DNA of 64,000 nucleotides from Phialophora verrucosa (taxonomy: Eukaryota > Ascomycota > Eurotiomycetes > Chaetothyriales > Herpotrichiellaceae): positions 1,116,001 through 1,180,000 of the forward strand of contig MSED01000007.1 in assembly GCA_002099365.1 (NCBI GenBank). The letters are read 5' to 3'. The first letter of the stretch is position 1; every line of letters begins with the position of its first letter. The notes below the pieces were generated by a model. The model was not told the DNA's origin and ran no database searches. It saw only the letters and a list, made by a program, of their open reading frames with translations. A program made the position numbers and the translations under genes. Below are positions 11,620 through 20,085 of the stretch, in pieces.

Positions 11620-13130
11620 ATGGCGACAGAGACCATCACACGCCCAGCCTTTCTCTCGCTACCCCAGTGGACGCCCGTCCCTGAGACCAAGGAGGAGTGT
11701 ATGCATTCCAAGCCCGTGCCAGGCACTGGTGGCCGGCGCGGCGATTTCGTGATCTCTTGATTCAGCACTAACCTCCCCTCTCACAGTGGACTGGGCCGAC
11801 CTAGTGACGCTCGACCTCAGCAAATTCGACCAGCCAGGCGGCAAGCAGGAACTGGCGGCTCAGCTCTTCGACGCCGTCAACCGAATAGGTAAGTTTGCTG
11901 CACCACCGACACGACAAGCGGCGGCCGAGAGAGCACCAGCTAATTTCATTGCCCCTTTTTGTTCCTTCTCTAGGCTTCTTCTACGTCATCAACTTCGGCC
12001 TCACGCAGGAGGAAGTGGACCGACAATTCAGCCTGTGCAAACAAGTCTTCGAGCTCCCCACGGAAGAGAAGCTCAAATACCGCGCCGACCTCGAGAACGG
12101 CGGGTACAACGGGTACAAGCCGCTCGGGATCCGCGAGATCAAGAACGGCGTCAAGGACAACACGGAGATCTACAACACGCCCAAGTTCACCGAGCAGTAC
12201 GCGCGCGACCATCCCAAGGTCATCACCGACCACTGGGACGAGATCCGTTATTTCGCCAAGCACATCCATTTCGAGATTGTGCGCAAGCTCCTGGTCCTGT
12301 TCGCGCTGGTGCTCGAGTTGCCCGAGGACTATTTCCTCAACATCCACCGCTATGACGAGAAGAGCGATTGTCATTTCCGCTACATGAAGTACCAGTAAGT
12401 CGGATCATCAGGGCTGTAGATAGACGAGTCGGCCACGCGAGCGTAGACACAGACACAGACAGACAGACACTGACAGCGTTATTATAGCCGCCGCTCCGCC
12501 GAGGTGAACGAAAAGCTCGACAACGTCTGGGTCAAAGGACACACCGACTTTGGGAGCCTCACTTTGCTTTTCCGGTACGTTTGCGTGTGCTCTGTTCCTC
12601 CAAGGAGCGTTCCCATGCTGCATTCATTGACTTCCACGCCTGTGCGCGTGCGTCATCTTCTCCCTCTGACTTGCACGCCTGTGACGCGTGGCCTCATCTT
12701 CTCCCTCTGACTTGTATGTGATAGACAACCGGTGGCAGCGCTCCAAGTGCGCACGCCCGAAGGCCAATGGAAATACGTCAAGCCGTACCCGGAATCCATC
12801 ACGGTCAACATCGCCGACGTGCTCCAGTTCCTGACCAACGGGTTCCTCAAGTCGAGCATCCACCGCGTGGTCGTCCCTCCGGCGGACCAGGCCGACGTTG
12901 ACCGCCACGGCGTGCTCTACTTCGTGCGGCCCGAAGATGATACCGAGCTGGTGCCCGTGCGCGACAGCCCCGTGCTGCAGAGGTTGGGGTATGATACGGT
13001 CGCGGACGAGGCGACCGTCGGCTTGACGGCCGGGGAGTGGGTCAGGGCGAGGGTGGCCAAGAATGTGTCCCGCGTCGGCAGGGAGGAAGAGAGCATCATC
13101 AAGGGGGTCAGGGCTAGGTATTATGATTAG
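11620..13130 (+). CDS. 2-oxoglutarate/Fe(II)-dependent oxygenase (isopenicillin-N-synthase-like)
   Basis: Non-haem iron oxygenase that would couple 2-oxoglutarate oxidation to hydroxylation or desaturation of an unknown small molecule. Five exons: 11620-11698, 11787-11888, 11974-12394, 12488-12574, 12725-13130; all junctions are GT..AG and the product is 364 residues. The N-terminal DIOX_N part carries FFYVINFGL. The jelly-roll core shows the iron triad H219 and D221 (GHTDFGSLTLLF) and H276 (SIHRVVVPP), with R290 (DRHG) as the 2-oxoglutarate anchor; the usual R-x-S has Gly instead of Ser, which is not rare in fungal members. No biosynthetic cluster partners are adjacent, so the substrate is unknown. 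The fourth intron contains a duplicated segment (12635-12714). Confidence 0.88.
12635..12714 (+). repeat. Imperfect tandem duplication inside intron 4
   Basis: Two copies (12635-12673 and 12674-12714) of a segment starting CACGCCTGTG and ending TCCCTCTGACTTG. Each carries a polypyrimidine run and a CTGAC branch-site-like word; only the second copy is followed closely by the acceptor AG at 12723-12724. Confidence 0.8.
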
Positions 13131-13389
13131 AGATGACGGCAGTCGAATGGAGAGGGGTGGCTGAGTACTGTGCCGTGGATGAAGTAGAGGTACGGGGACG
13201 TGCAGCACGAGTACAGACTTGTGGTACTGTATTACTCTGAGTGGAAGTAGAGGAAATAGTTAGATAGGTGGCTAGGTAAGTAAGTACATGGGGAAGATGA
13301 ATCGACGTACTTGTGGAGCCTTGACCGAGTCACGACCTCTCTGTCAGTTCCATACGTCCACGCCTCGGATTCGGTTTCCCGAGCAAGCC

Positions 13390-13437
13390 TCATCCTCATC
13401 CTCACCCTCACCCTCGCCCTCACCCACAACCACAACC
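13390..13437 (+). repeat. Hexanucleotide array (TCAYCC/ACAACC)
   Basis: Eight six-base units: two TCATCC, then TCACCC-like units with one TCGCCC, then two ACAACC. Confidence 0.85.
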
Positions 13438-13568
13438 ACCAAGATAGACATCCTCGAGTTGCCCTCCCACGTCACTCATCATATAATATAACATATGGGA
13501 AGTCGTGACCCGCCCGCCTCGATTTCTCTCTCACATGCTGGCTAGGCAGTACCACCGCGCGATCCACC

Positions 13569-13668
13569 GGTAGAGGGTAGTTCCCACGTAATGCACATGA
13601 CTAGAGCAACCACGCGGAGGTAGAAAACAATCCCCACGAAAAGTACACGACTAGAGGAACCAGCCGGG
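13569..13668 (+). repeat. Degenerate 50-bp tandem duplication
   Basis: 13569-13618 and 13619-13668 align without gaps at about 72% identity. Shared blocks are GGTAGA, CCCACG, ACTAGAG and AACCA. Most differences are transitions. Confidence 0.7.
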
Positions 13669-13710
13669 ACTTTTCGTCGACTCCGACTGTGACGCTGGCT
13701 TTAACGCTGG

Positions 13711-15036
13711 TCAAAATGCAATATAGTCCCCACTCGTGACATTCTCGGACCTCGCGCGCCACAGACGCACCGTCCCGACATGGGGGAAGATGACCTCCAG
13801 CGCGCGCGTCAGCCTCGCAGCCATTGCCTTGTCAAAGGGCGGATCATCAGTCCGATCGTTCGGCCCCGCAACCATGTACGGCGCCGGTGGGACATAGACA
13901 TCCAGGACTCTCAGCTGGGGCATCTGCAATATGATCTTGGCAAAGGGGTGATGTTTGCGCCAGAACTGCCTCCACGGGTCGGCCAGATCGTCCGGCACGA
14001 CGGGGCCGAGGGCACACTTCCCGCTCAGGACTAAGCTGATTTGTCGGAGGTCCATGACGCGGGAGCCCGTGAGCCAGAGCCGCAGACGGGTGACGGGGAC
14101 GACGAGTTCGCGCACCTGGAGCGGGGGCGGCGACGCCAGCAGCGAAGAGTAGTGAGACGCTGGGGGCACGGGCCAGGTGGCCGTCTCTTCAAAGACTTCC
14201 TCGTCGAGGATGGAGCGGTGCATTTGTTGTAGTTGTGTCGTTGTCTCCCGGGCGTGAGGCCATATGCACAGCGCCGGGTTGGGCAGGGCGCCGACCCCGA
14301 CCGTATATGACAGAGCACTCAGGTTGGGGAGCTTGGCGACGAAGGACGAGAGCGCCGTGGGCAGATCCTCCCAGTTGGATCGGAAGACGATGTCCTCGTA
14401 GATGACGTGCGTGTTGTGCGTGCGCCGCGGGTGATAGCGGATGGTGCGCGCGATCAGCAGTTCGAGATTCCGGATGCGTGGCAGGACGGACGGCCGGGCC
14501 GTCAGCACGGAGAAGATGTCCTTGTCGCGGTCGGGCGTGGGATAGCATCGGAAATAGTAGGGCTGCGAGTGGTAGTCGAGCCCGACCACGATGGTCACGT
14601 GCTTGTAGAACGTCTGGCTGGATATGCCGTGGAGGTAGCGGCTGCAGAGGAGGAGGGGAGGGCACGCGTGCTCTCGCCGTCGCGCCCCTTTGCTGAGATA
14701 CCGGCAGTTGGTGCAGGGGTGTAAGCGCCGTTCGGGGCCCAGGTCGGCCAACACCACATATTGGCAGATGATGCTCAGGATCTCTGGCGGGAGGGAGACA
14801 AGCGACATGGTGTTGCGTTCGGTAGGGGTTGATCGAGGTGCATCCGGAGTGATTAAGATCCAGGGGTACTCATAGGAGCCGGCGCTGGTGCCTCTTGGAG
14901 CTTCAACATCTAGGAAGCTCTCACATTCACGTTCACGTTCATGTTCATATTCAGCACCAGAAGTCTCGGGATAATCACAGTGGGATTGCACGGTATCGGT
15001 TTGGTCTTCCGGCGGGAGGAAAGATGGTGACGCCAT
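13711..15036 (-). CDS. F-box-like protein, copy B
   Basis: Probable F-box adaptor of unknown target. The frame is open to an ATG at 15204, but that would overlap the stop codon of the neighbouring gene (15188). I prefer the ATG at 15036 (441 residues); ATG 14808, immediately before the F-box helix, is a further option. The motif MSLVSLPPEILSIICQYV is F-box-like. It is followed by a CTNC pair, PPLLLCSRYLHG, YKHVTIVVGLD, and a long helical C-terminus with ILQMPQLRVLDVYVPP. Motif order mirrors the F-box-like gene at 4998-6458. The acidic-Glu/Arg stretch near residue 30 (EHERERECE) is low complexity. Target and function are not readable. Confidence 0.62.
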   Translation of the reverse strand: MASPSFLPPEDQTDTVQSHCDYPETSGAEYEHERERECESFLDVEAPRGTSAGSYEYPWILITPDAPRSTPTERNTMSLVSLPPEILSIICQYVVLADLGPERRLHPCTNCRYLSKGARRREHACPPLLLCSRYLHGISSQTFYKHVTIVVGLDYHSQPYYFRCYPTPDRDKDIFSVLTARPSVLPRIRNLELLIARTIRYHPRRTHNTHVIYEDIVFRSNWEDLPTALSSFVAKLPNLSALSYTVGVGALPNPALCIWPHARETTTQLQQMHRSILDEEVFEETATWPVPPASHYSSLLASPPPLQVRELVVPVTRLRLWLTGSRVMDLRQISLVLSGKCALGPVVPDDLADPWRQFWRKHHPFAKIILQMPQLRVLDVYVPPAPYMVAGPNDRTDDPPFDKAMAARLTRALEVIFPHVGTVRLWRARSENVTSGDYIAF

Positions 15037-15187
15037 TGGTCGGAACAAGACGAAGCAGAAACCCCGCCACCCCGCTCCGCCCCCAACCCCCACCGTCCGA
15101 GTACAAAGTACAGTAACGGCTACTCGGGCACCTATTTTCTCGTACGAGTAAGTCTCCCTACACCACCTTACGCATAACATGCATGAA

Positions 15188-16331
15188 TCAAAGTCTGAGG
15201 ACATAGTAGAACGAGTCGGCCTTCATCCCCGGGAAACTCAAGAACTCATGCATATTCCAGTAAAAAGTCGTGCCCGCCCCGAGTTCGCCCCATAGCTGTA
15301 CAATCTATGCCACCAATACACGGCTTGGTCAGCAAATCGCTCCATCATCTCGAGAAGAAGAAGAAGTCATGACAGAGCCCAGCTTACCTTGAAGTCCTCC
15401 AGTGTTTTACCCTTGCCCGCGATGGCGAAGACGTGATGCAGCGGTCCTCCAAGGTCGGAGATGACGATGTCTCCCGCATCGAACGCCGGCGGTTCTGCCG
15501 CGCCGTACTTGTACTTGGTGATATTGCTTGCGAAGGTGCTGAAGATGACTTTCTCCGCCTCCCCTTTCGGTGCCGTGTAGGCAGGTAAGAGGGCTTTTTT
15601 GTCCACGAAGCCCGCGTTGATGGCTGCGAAAAACACCATCTCCCAGCAGCTGTCGCGGACGACTGTTAGCGACAGTGACAGTGACAGCGACTCAGTTGCG
15701 CAGACTCGCCGAGGCCACATGGAGCGGACGATTGACTTACTTCAAGACGGCACTGGGTTCAAACTTGGTCCCGTTCTGCATCCACTGTGTGAAGGCCTCA
15801 GACCGGCCCGCCGCCCAGGAGTACCAGCCCGGCATGGTCAGGCGGAGATGCCAGACGAACCTCGCGCGCGGTTTTTCAGGCATTGCAGGAAGCTTGCGTC
15901 TGAGCGTGGCCGGCCATTTGCTGAAGATCTTTTGCTGGTACTCGATGGGTGATATGAACTGTCGCTCCTCGGGCAGACTCTCGACGTACTTCATCGCTTC
16001 AAGGAGGACAGGTGTGTTGTCAACCATGTCCTTTCGACCGTAGCACCATTCGAACGACTATTAATCGGGCAGGCCGGCGGTCAGCACCGGTACATGTTTG
16101 CTATAGACAGTGGGGGGAAGGAAGCCAACTCACCTCGAGAAACACCCACGAACGTGCAATGGTTCTTCGCACTTTGACTTTTTGGCCCGGCACCAGTTTC
16201 AAGAACCGGGAATATCGTTCCATGTCTGAAACAGGGAGACCCTCGTCTTCCCAGGGCATGAGCTCCACGGCACGACTGTCGTAAGCCTCTGTGATGAGCT
16301 CTTTGGCCAGACCAGATTCAGATACTGCCAT
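15188..16331 (-). CDS. Putative papain-fold (NlpC/P60-like) protein, four exons
   Basis: No named function. Exons 16331-16134, 16057-15741, 15649-15388 and 15304-15188 join in frame to 297 residues; junction phases are 0, 2, 0. The second half carries features of the NlpC/P60-type papain fold: an N-C-W-E nucleophile helix (C173), GDIVISD (231-237), HHVFAIAG (H243/H244) and a downstream QLWGEL beta-strand, in the Cys-then-His order of that fold. The first half (1-170) is rich in Trp, Arg and Lys, with WCYGRKDM and PGWYSW, and I recognise no domain in it. There is no signal peptide, so it probably acts inside the cell. If active it could be a thiol peptidase, amidase or acyltransferase. Intron 2 contains a GACAGT microsatellite. 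Gene structure is firm; fold assignment is inferred from motifs. Confidence 0.6.
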
Positions 16332-17537
16332 TGTTGAGGATTGTGAAATGGTCTGTGTGAGAACGAGAGGAAAGTAGTGGTTCTTGTGGCGTTGCTGTGG
16401 ACGACTTCGTGTCAAGGATTTCGAGGATAGACGGACGTCAAATGAGTGGGAGAATACAGCATCAGAGCCCATTTATCGGGCATTTATATAGACAAAACTT
16501 CCTCGTCAGGGGAACAGTCCATCATGCACTCGATCCAGAGACATGAAAAGAAACCTCAGCTGATGGTTCTGCTCGCATTCCTTGCTGCACAGCGTGCAAT
16601 TGATGGCGCCTTCGGAAACGCATACCATGTTTGGGGAATGTTTCGCCAGCATAAAGCATATTGTCCATCCTGCACCGTGTTGCTGTTGTGAGGCCGCATA
16701 CAGATCATCTGTAAAAGAGCTGTACTGCGGTTTGCAGATAGCGGCGCGATGCGAGGAAGTGAAACCAAATGCTGAGTACACATCAAGAGCTGCGTGTCAC
16801 CAAAGGCCCCGCCTGCGGCAGGGTTCGGCCCGTACAGAACCACCCACGACAGATCAACCGCCGAGATGCACTGGCTAAGCAAAGTGCGGAGAAAGCCTCG
16901 ATCCCAGCTAAGAGCTACTGGGTTGGCACTGCTTTCCGGCATCCTGGTTGCGACAAGCGAGCGAGTTTCGGGGCCGCGCCGTCCATGCGAGCGGCCTGAC
17001 GGGGCGTCTCGTAAGCCTATCCTTCCACGCTGTGGGAGCGAAGTCGACATGGGGTGACGTGGTTTAGAATGCTTGAGACTTCAGTGATTCTGCCTGCCTT
17101 GGACCGTTGAGTGAAGTAAGATCCCCGTGACCCAGAAGGAATGACGAACGAGCACTATGTAGATGTCGGCCAAAAATAGACCTGCTACGCCAAATATGAG
17201 AGTCGTGGCTCTGGACTGTTGAGTCTTCTTTCGAGGAGTGTCGAGTCGATGCCAGCTGGATGCTCTTCATCTGCGTGGTTCCAATGTCGTATTTGGCCGG
17301 GTATCACAACCACCGCGGGCCGGACAAGTTCACAGACTTCAGCAGAGGTACGTTTTAAAGGTATAGAAATGACATTCGAGACGGTTAGCTACGTATCCAA
17401 TTCTATGGTACACGAAAATCCAGGACTCCCAAGGACGTCAAGCAGCGTGATCAATAACCCAAGAGCCCAGTTTTTAGAAAAATCCGAAATGTTCACTGCG
17501 CCGACTGCGTGCGCACATGTCCTGCATCCGTGTCTTG
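16332..17537. other. Intergenic, promoter of the papain-fold gene and 3' region of the zinc-finger gene
   Basis: Apart from the TATA box at 16483-16491 no feature was recognised and no gene is supported. Confidence 0.5.
16483..16491 (-). promoter_or_regulatory. TATA box of the papain-fold gene
   Basis: The minus strand reads GTCTATATAAA about 150 bases before the ATG at 16331. The ten-base core matches the TATA region of the ferritin-like gene. Confidence 0.5.
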
Positions 17538-18368
17538 CTACCTCCTCTCGTTCATCCCCTTCCTCCTCCGTCTTCCCGGGTCGTCAGACTGCTCCACCGA
17601 GGTCGTTGGTGATGAGCGCTCTGACTTGGTCCCGATCCCATGCTTCAGCCGGAGATGCCGCTTCACCGCGTCGGGCCTGACGTGCGCGTAATTGCACGCA
17701 TGGCACCTGGTCTTATCGTTGTCCGTGGCCAGGTCATGCACTGATTGGATGTGCTGCACGCATCGTCGCTTCTCTGCAAAAGCACGGCCGCAGTGAGGGC
17801 ACCTAAAGGGTTTGGTGTGCTTGTACTCGTGCCGTGTCAGCTCGCATTGACGCGAAAATGATTCTGTGCAGCCGGCAAACTGGCAGCAGAACTTTTGTGC
17901 TTGCGGAGAAGCAGCGGCTGCTTCCTGCGGTGAGTTGAACGAGTCGAGGCTGGGGAAGAAGTTGCCGGTGGAGAGCGGGGATTGGATGAAGCTCTCGTCT
18001 GTCGGGATCAAGGGAAAGTCATCGTAGTACCCGCTGAGGTTGAAGTCGGCCAAGTAGCTCTGATTGGTGAGGATGTCATAATCGAGCACGAAGCTCGACG
18101 TGTCTGAGTGCTGTTGATCCGGCGAGGAGTCGTATGCGAGAGGAGGTAGAGGTGGTGTGAACTGCATTGTTGGACTGGGAGCCACGAAGGCCCCTGACGG
18201 TGAAAGTACTGGTTGATATTGGGAAGAATATAGTGGTGGCGGTGATGCGTTCCACAAGGGCTGACACGTCGCTCCTTGGGTGTAGTCGTAGGATGGTTGG
18301 TGGTGATGATTCTGGCTATGCGCCTGGTTCGAAGTGGAGTCTATCCGGGAGAGGTAAGGGGGCGCCAT
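17538..18368 (-). CDS. C2H2 zinc-finger transcription factor
   Basis: Likely nuclear DNA-binding regulator. One exon, 276 residues. Residues 1-155 are rich in Pro, Ser, Gln and Tyr with acidic patches (SYLADFNLSGYYDDF), as in activation domains. Three consecutive fingers follow: about 162-184 (CxxxxC..HxxxH), 190-211 (CxxC..HxxxxH) and 222-243 (CxxC..HxxxxH). The tail is basic (GRRRRKG). This layout, a disordered N-terminus with three C-terminal fingers, is common in filamentous ascomycetes. The DNA site and targets are unknown. Confidence 0.8.
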   Translation of the reverse strand: MAPPYLSRIDSTSNQAHSQNHHHQPSYDYTQGATCQPLWNASPPPLYSSQYQPVLSPSGAFVAPSPTMQFTPPLPPLAYDSSPDQQHSDTSSFVLDYDILTNQSYLADFNLSGYYDDFPLIPTDESFIQSPLSTGNFFPSLDSFNSPQEAAAASPQAQKFCCQFAGCTESFSRQCELTRHEYKHTKPFRCPHCGRAFAEKRRCVQHIQSVHDLATDNDKTRCHACNYAHVRPDAVKRHLRLKHGIGTKSERSSPTTSVEQSDDPGRRRRKGMNERR

Positions 18369-18487
18369 GATTCCCCGTTGCGGCTACGCGCTCGATGGCG
18401 GACAATGTAGTGCACCGGTGATGATCGCATTCTCACAGCGTTCGATCTTCTGTCCGCACGATCAGTATGATGCCTGGGCCGACTGGG

Positions 18488-19319
18488 TCATTCGGGTGCG
18501 TGCCTCTTTTGCCAAAGACTGTTTGGCAGAAACAAGACTTCATTCATCTGGGATCCTCTGTCGCCAAGATCACAATCGGTCTTGATGCTGTCGCGTGGCC
18601 AAAAGGCCACTGGCAGGAGTGGTTGCAACTTCTTCCCTAGACACTCACGTCTATGTCTTCTAAGGTTCATGGAAATGTACTTCGAACTGCCCATGCCCCC
18701 CGAGAGCACAAGGCACATCGGTATCTTTTGATTCCTAGGCTTTTCACCACTCACGGATATCGCAGCGAGGGCTACACTGTCCGTGTAGCATTCACTGATT
18801 CTGTGCTCGTGAGTGATAGCCCTAGCAGAACGAGGGCCGGTATTGCCGAGATGCGTATCCGGCATGTCGTTGGTAGAGCCGTCGGCTGTAGAATGTTGAC
18901 GTCCCGTCCCCAGAAAAGGCACTGGCAGACATTCCTGATTTTCAGCAATGGTCGGTCTCCAGACAACGGAGCTCCAATCGTCAGCCCGCTTTGAGAAGCG
19001 ATAATACGGATAGTCCTGTCGGGCGGGAGGATTGTCCAAAGTAGCGATCTCGGTTGACGACTCAATGGATGGAGAATAGCCCCCATCCACAAACCCTCGA
19101 AATCCGAGGTCGTGTATTCCGAAAAAGAACGGAGCTGCAGATGTGGCTCGGGCGCTCATCTCTAGCTCGTTCATCGAGCCTCGCATTGACGTGCTCGCGT
19201 CACGCTTCACTACCACTTTTGTCACATTTCCAACATTGGCCACGGCTTCCTGAAGTCAAGAGTTAAAGATGTCGATGATGCCGATGCCTGTTAGGAGAAC
19301 TTACCACCAGCCCAGCCAT
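18488..19319 (-). CDS. Hypothetical protein with a lone Hsp70-like motif
   Basis: Not recognised as a known family. Exon 1 is 19319-19305 (Met-Ala-Gly-Leu-Val), the intron is 19304-19250 (55 nt, GTAAGT..CAG), and exon 2 runs from 19249 to the stop at 18488, giving 258 residues. Near the C-terminus MCLVLSGGMGSSKYI resembles the glycine-rich phosphate/adenosine strand of fungal Hsp70-like ATPases. None of the N-terminal nucleotide motifs (DLGTT-type) is present, and the first 170 residues look non-repetitive and hydrophilic. A GTGAGT at 18648-18653, just after that motif, could be a further donor. It may be a truncated remnant or an over-extended open frame. Confidence 0.35.
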
Positions 19320-20085
19320 CGGGCAACAACAGCTTGGCGCTGTGGCACTATTCCGGGTGAGATCCAGTCCGGCGGACTGGACAGGGTTTAATTGGACGAG
19401 AGCCCGGAGGCTCGACACAGTTGGAGGCAACAAAACAGCGAGATGTGTAATCACTAAAGGTACCAGACGACGAGGCGAAGGGCGTAAGGTGGACGAAGCA
19501 AACGACCGGGAGGAGAGGGATGAGAGGGATGAGAGAGGTGAGATGAAAGAGTTCAGGCAACAAGGCTGGGAGGGGAGAGGGTTTTGTTTCTTTGGTGACT
19601 CCCCCTCGTCGGTGGCTTGTCAAGCTGAGGCTGTGCTCGAGCTGTGTAGGCCACACGGTGCTAGTGGTGGCTTTGACCAATAGCTGCATTGTGGTGGAGC
19701 GTTCTATGCTTGGTGGACAATTTCATTGGCGGCTAGATCAACTGCCGGGCCCTAGCCCCGTCTCCCAACCAATGGCGAGGCCGTGTGGCCCTAAGCTGCA
19801 AGCCAAAGGTCCCTTTCCCTCATGCCACCGGCTTCTCGTCCGTGGGTTCCATTGCTGAGCTCATAGTGGCTGCTACGGAGTGGCCTACCATTGAAAACTC
19901 GATCCGGAACACACACATGGGGACCCCAATCTAGATCGATGGCTTCAGCTTTGACGACGTCGATGGAACCGGCTGTCCACCGGTTTCGTTCGAATGTGGT
20001 CTGCCTCAAGGAGGATTCTGTCCTGCATCGTCACAGCTAGAAATGCAAGCCTCCGACACAAGAGTCTGCAAGATGCTAAAGCTTC
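19320..20085. other. Intergenic
   Basis: Lies upstream of the 258-aa gene and downstream of CTR86. No gene or regulatory element recognised. Confidence 0.5.

Larger units (their letters stand above)
13131..13710. other. Intergenic, convergent 3' ends with two small repeats
   Basis: Lies between the oxygenase and the second F-box-like gene, which converge. It holds a six-base-period array and a degenerate 50-base duplication (both listed) and no gene. Confidence 0.6.

Noticed and set aside
15037..15204. Upstream ATG extending the second F-box-like gene to 497 codons
   Set aside because: It would overlap the last exon and stop codon of the divergent-positioned papain-fold gene; the ATG at 15036 or 14808 fits better.
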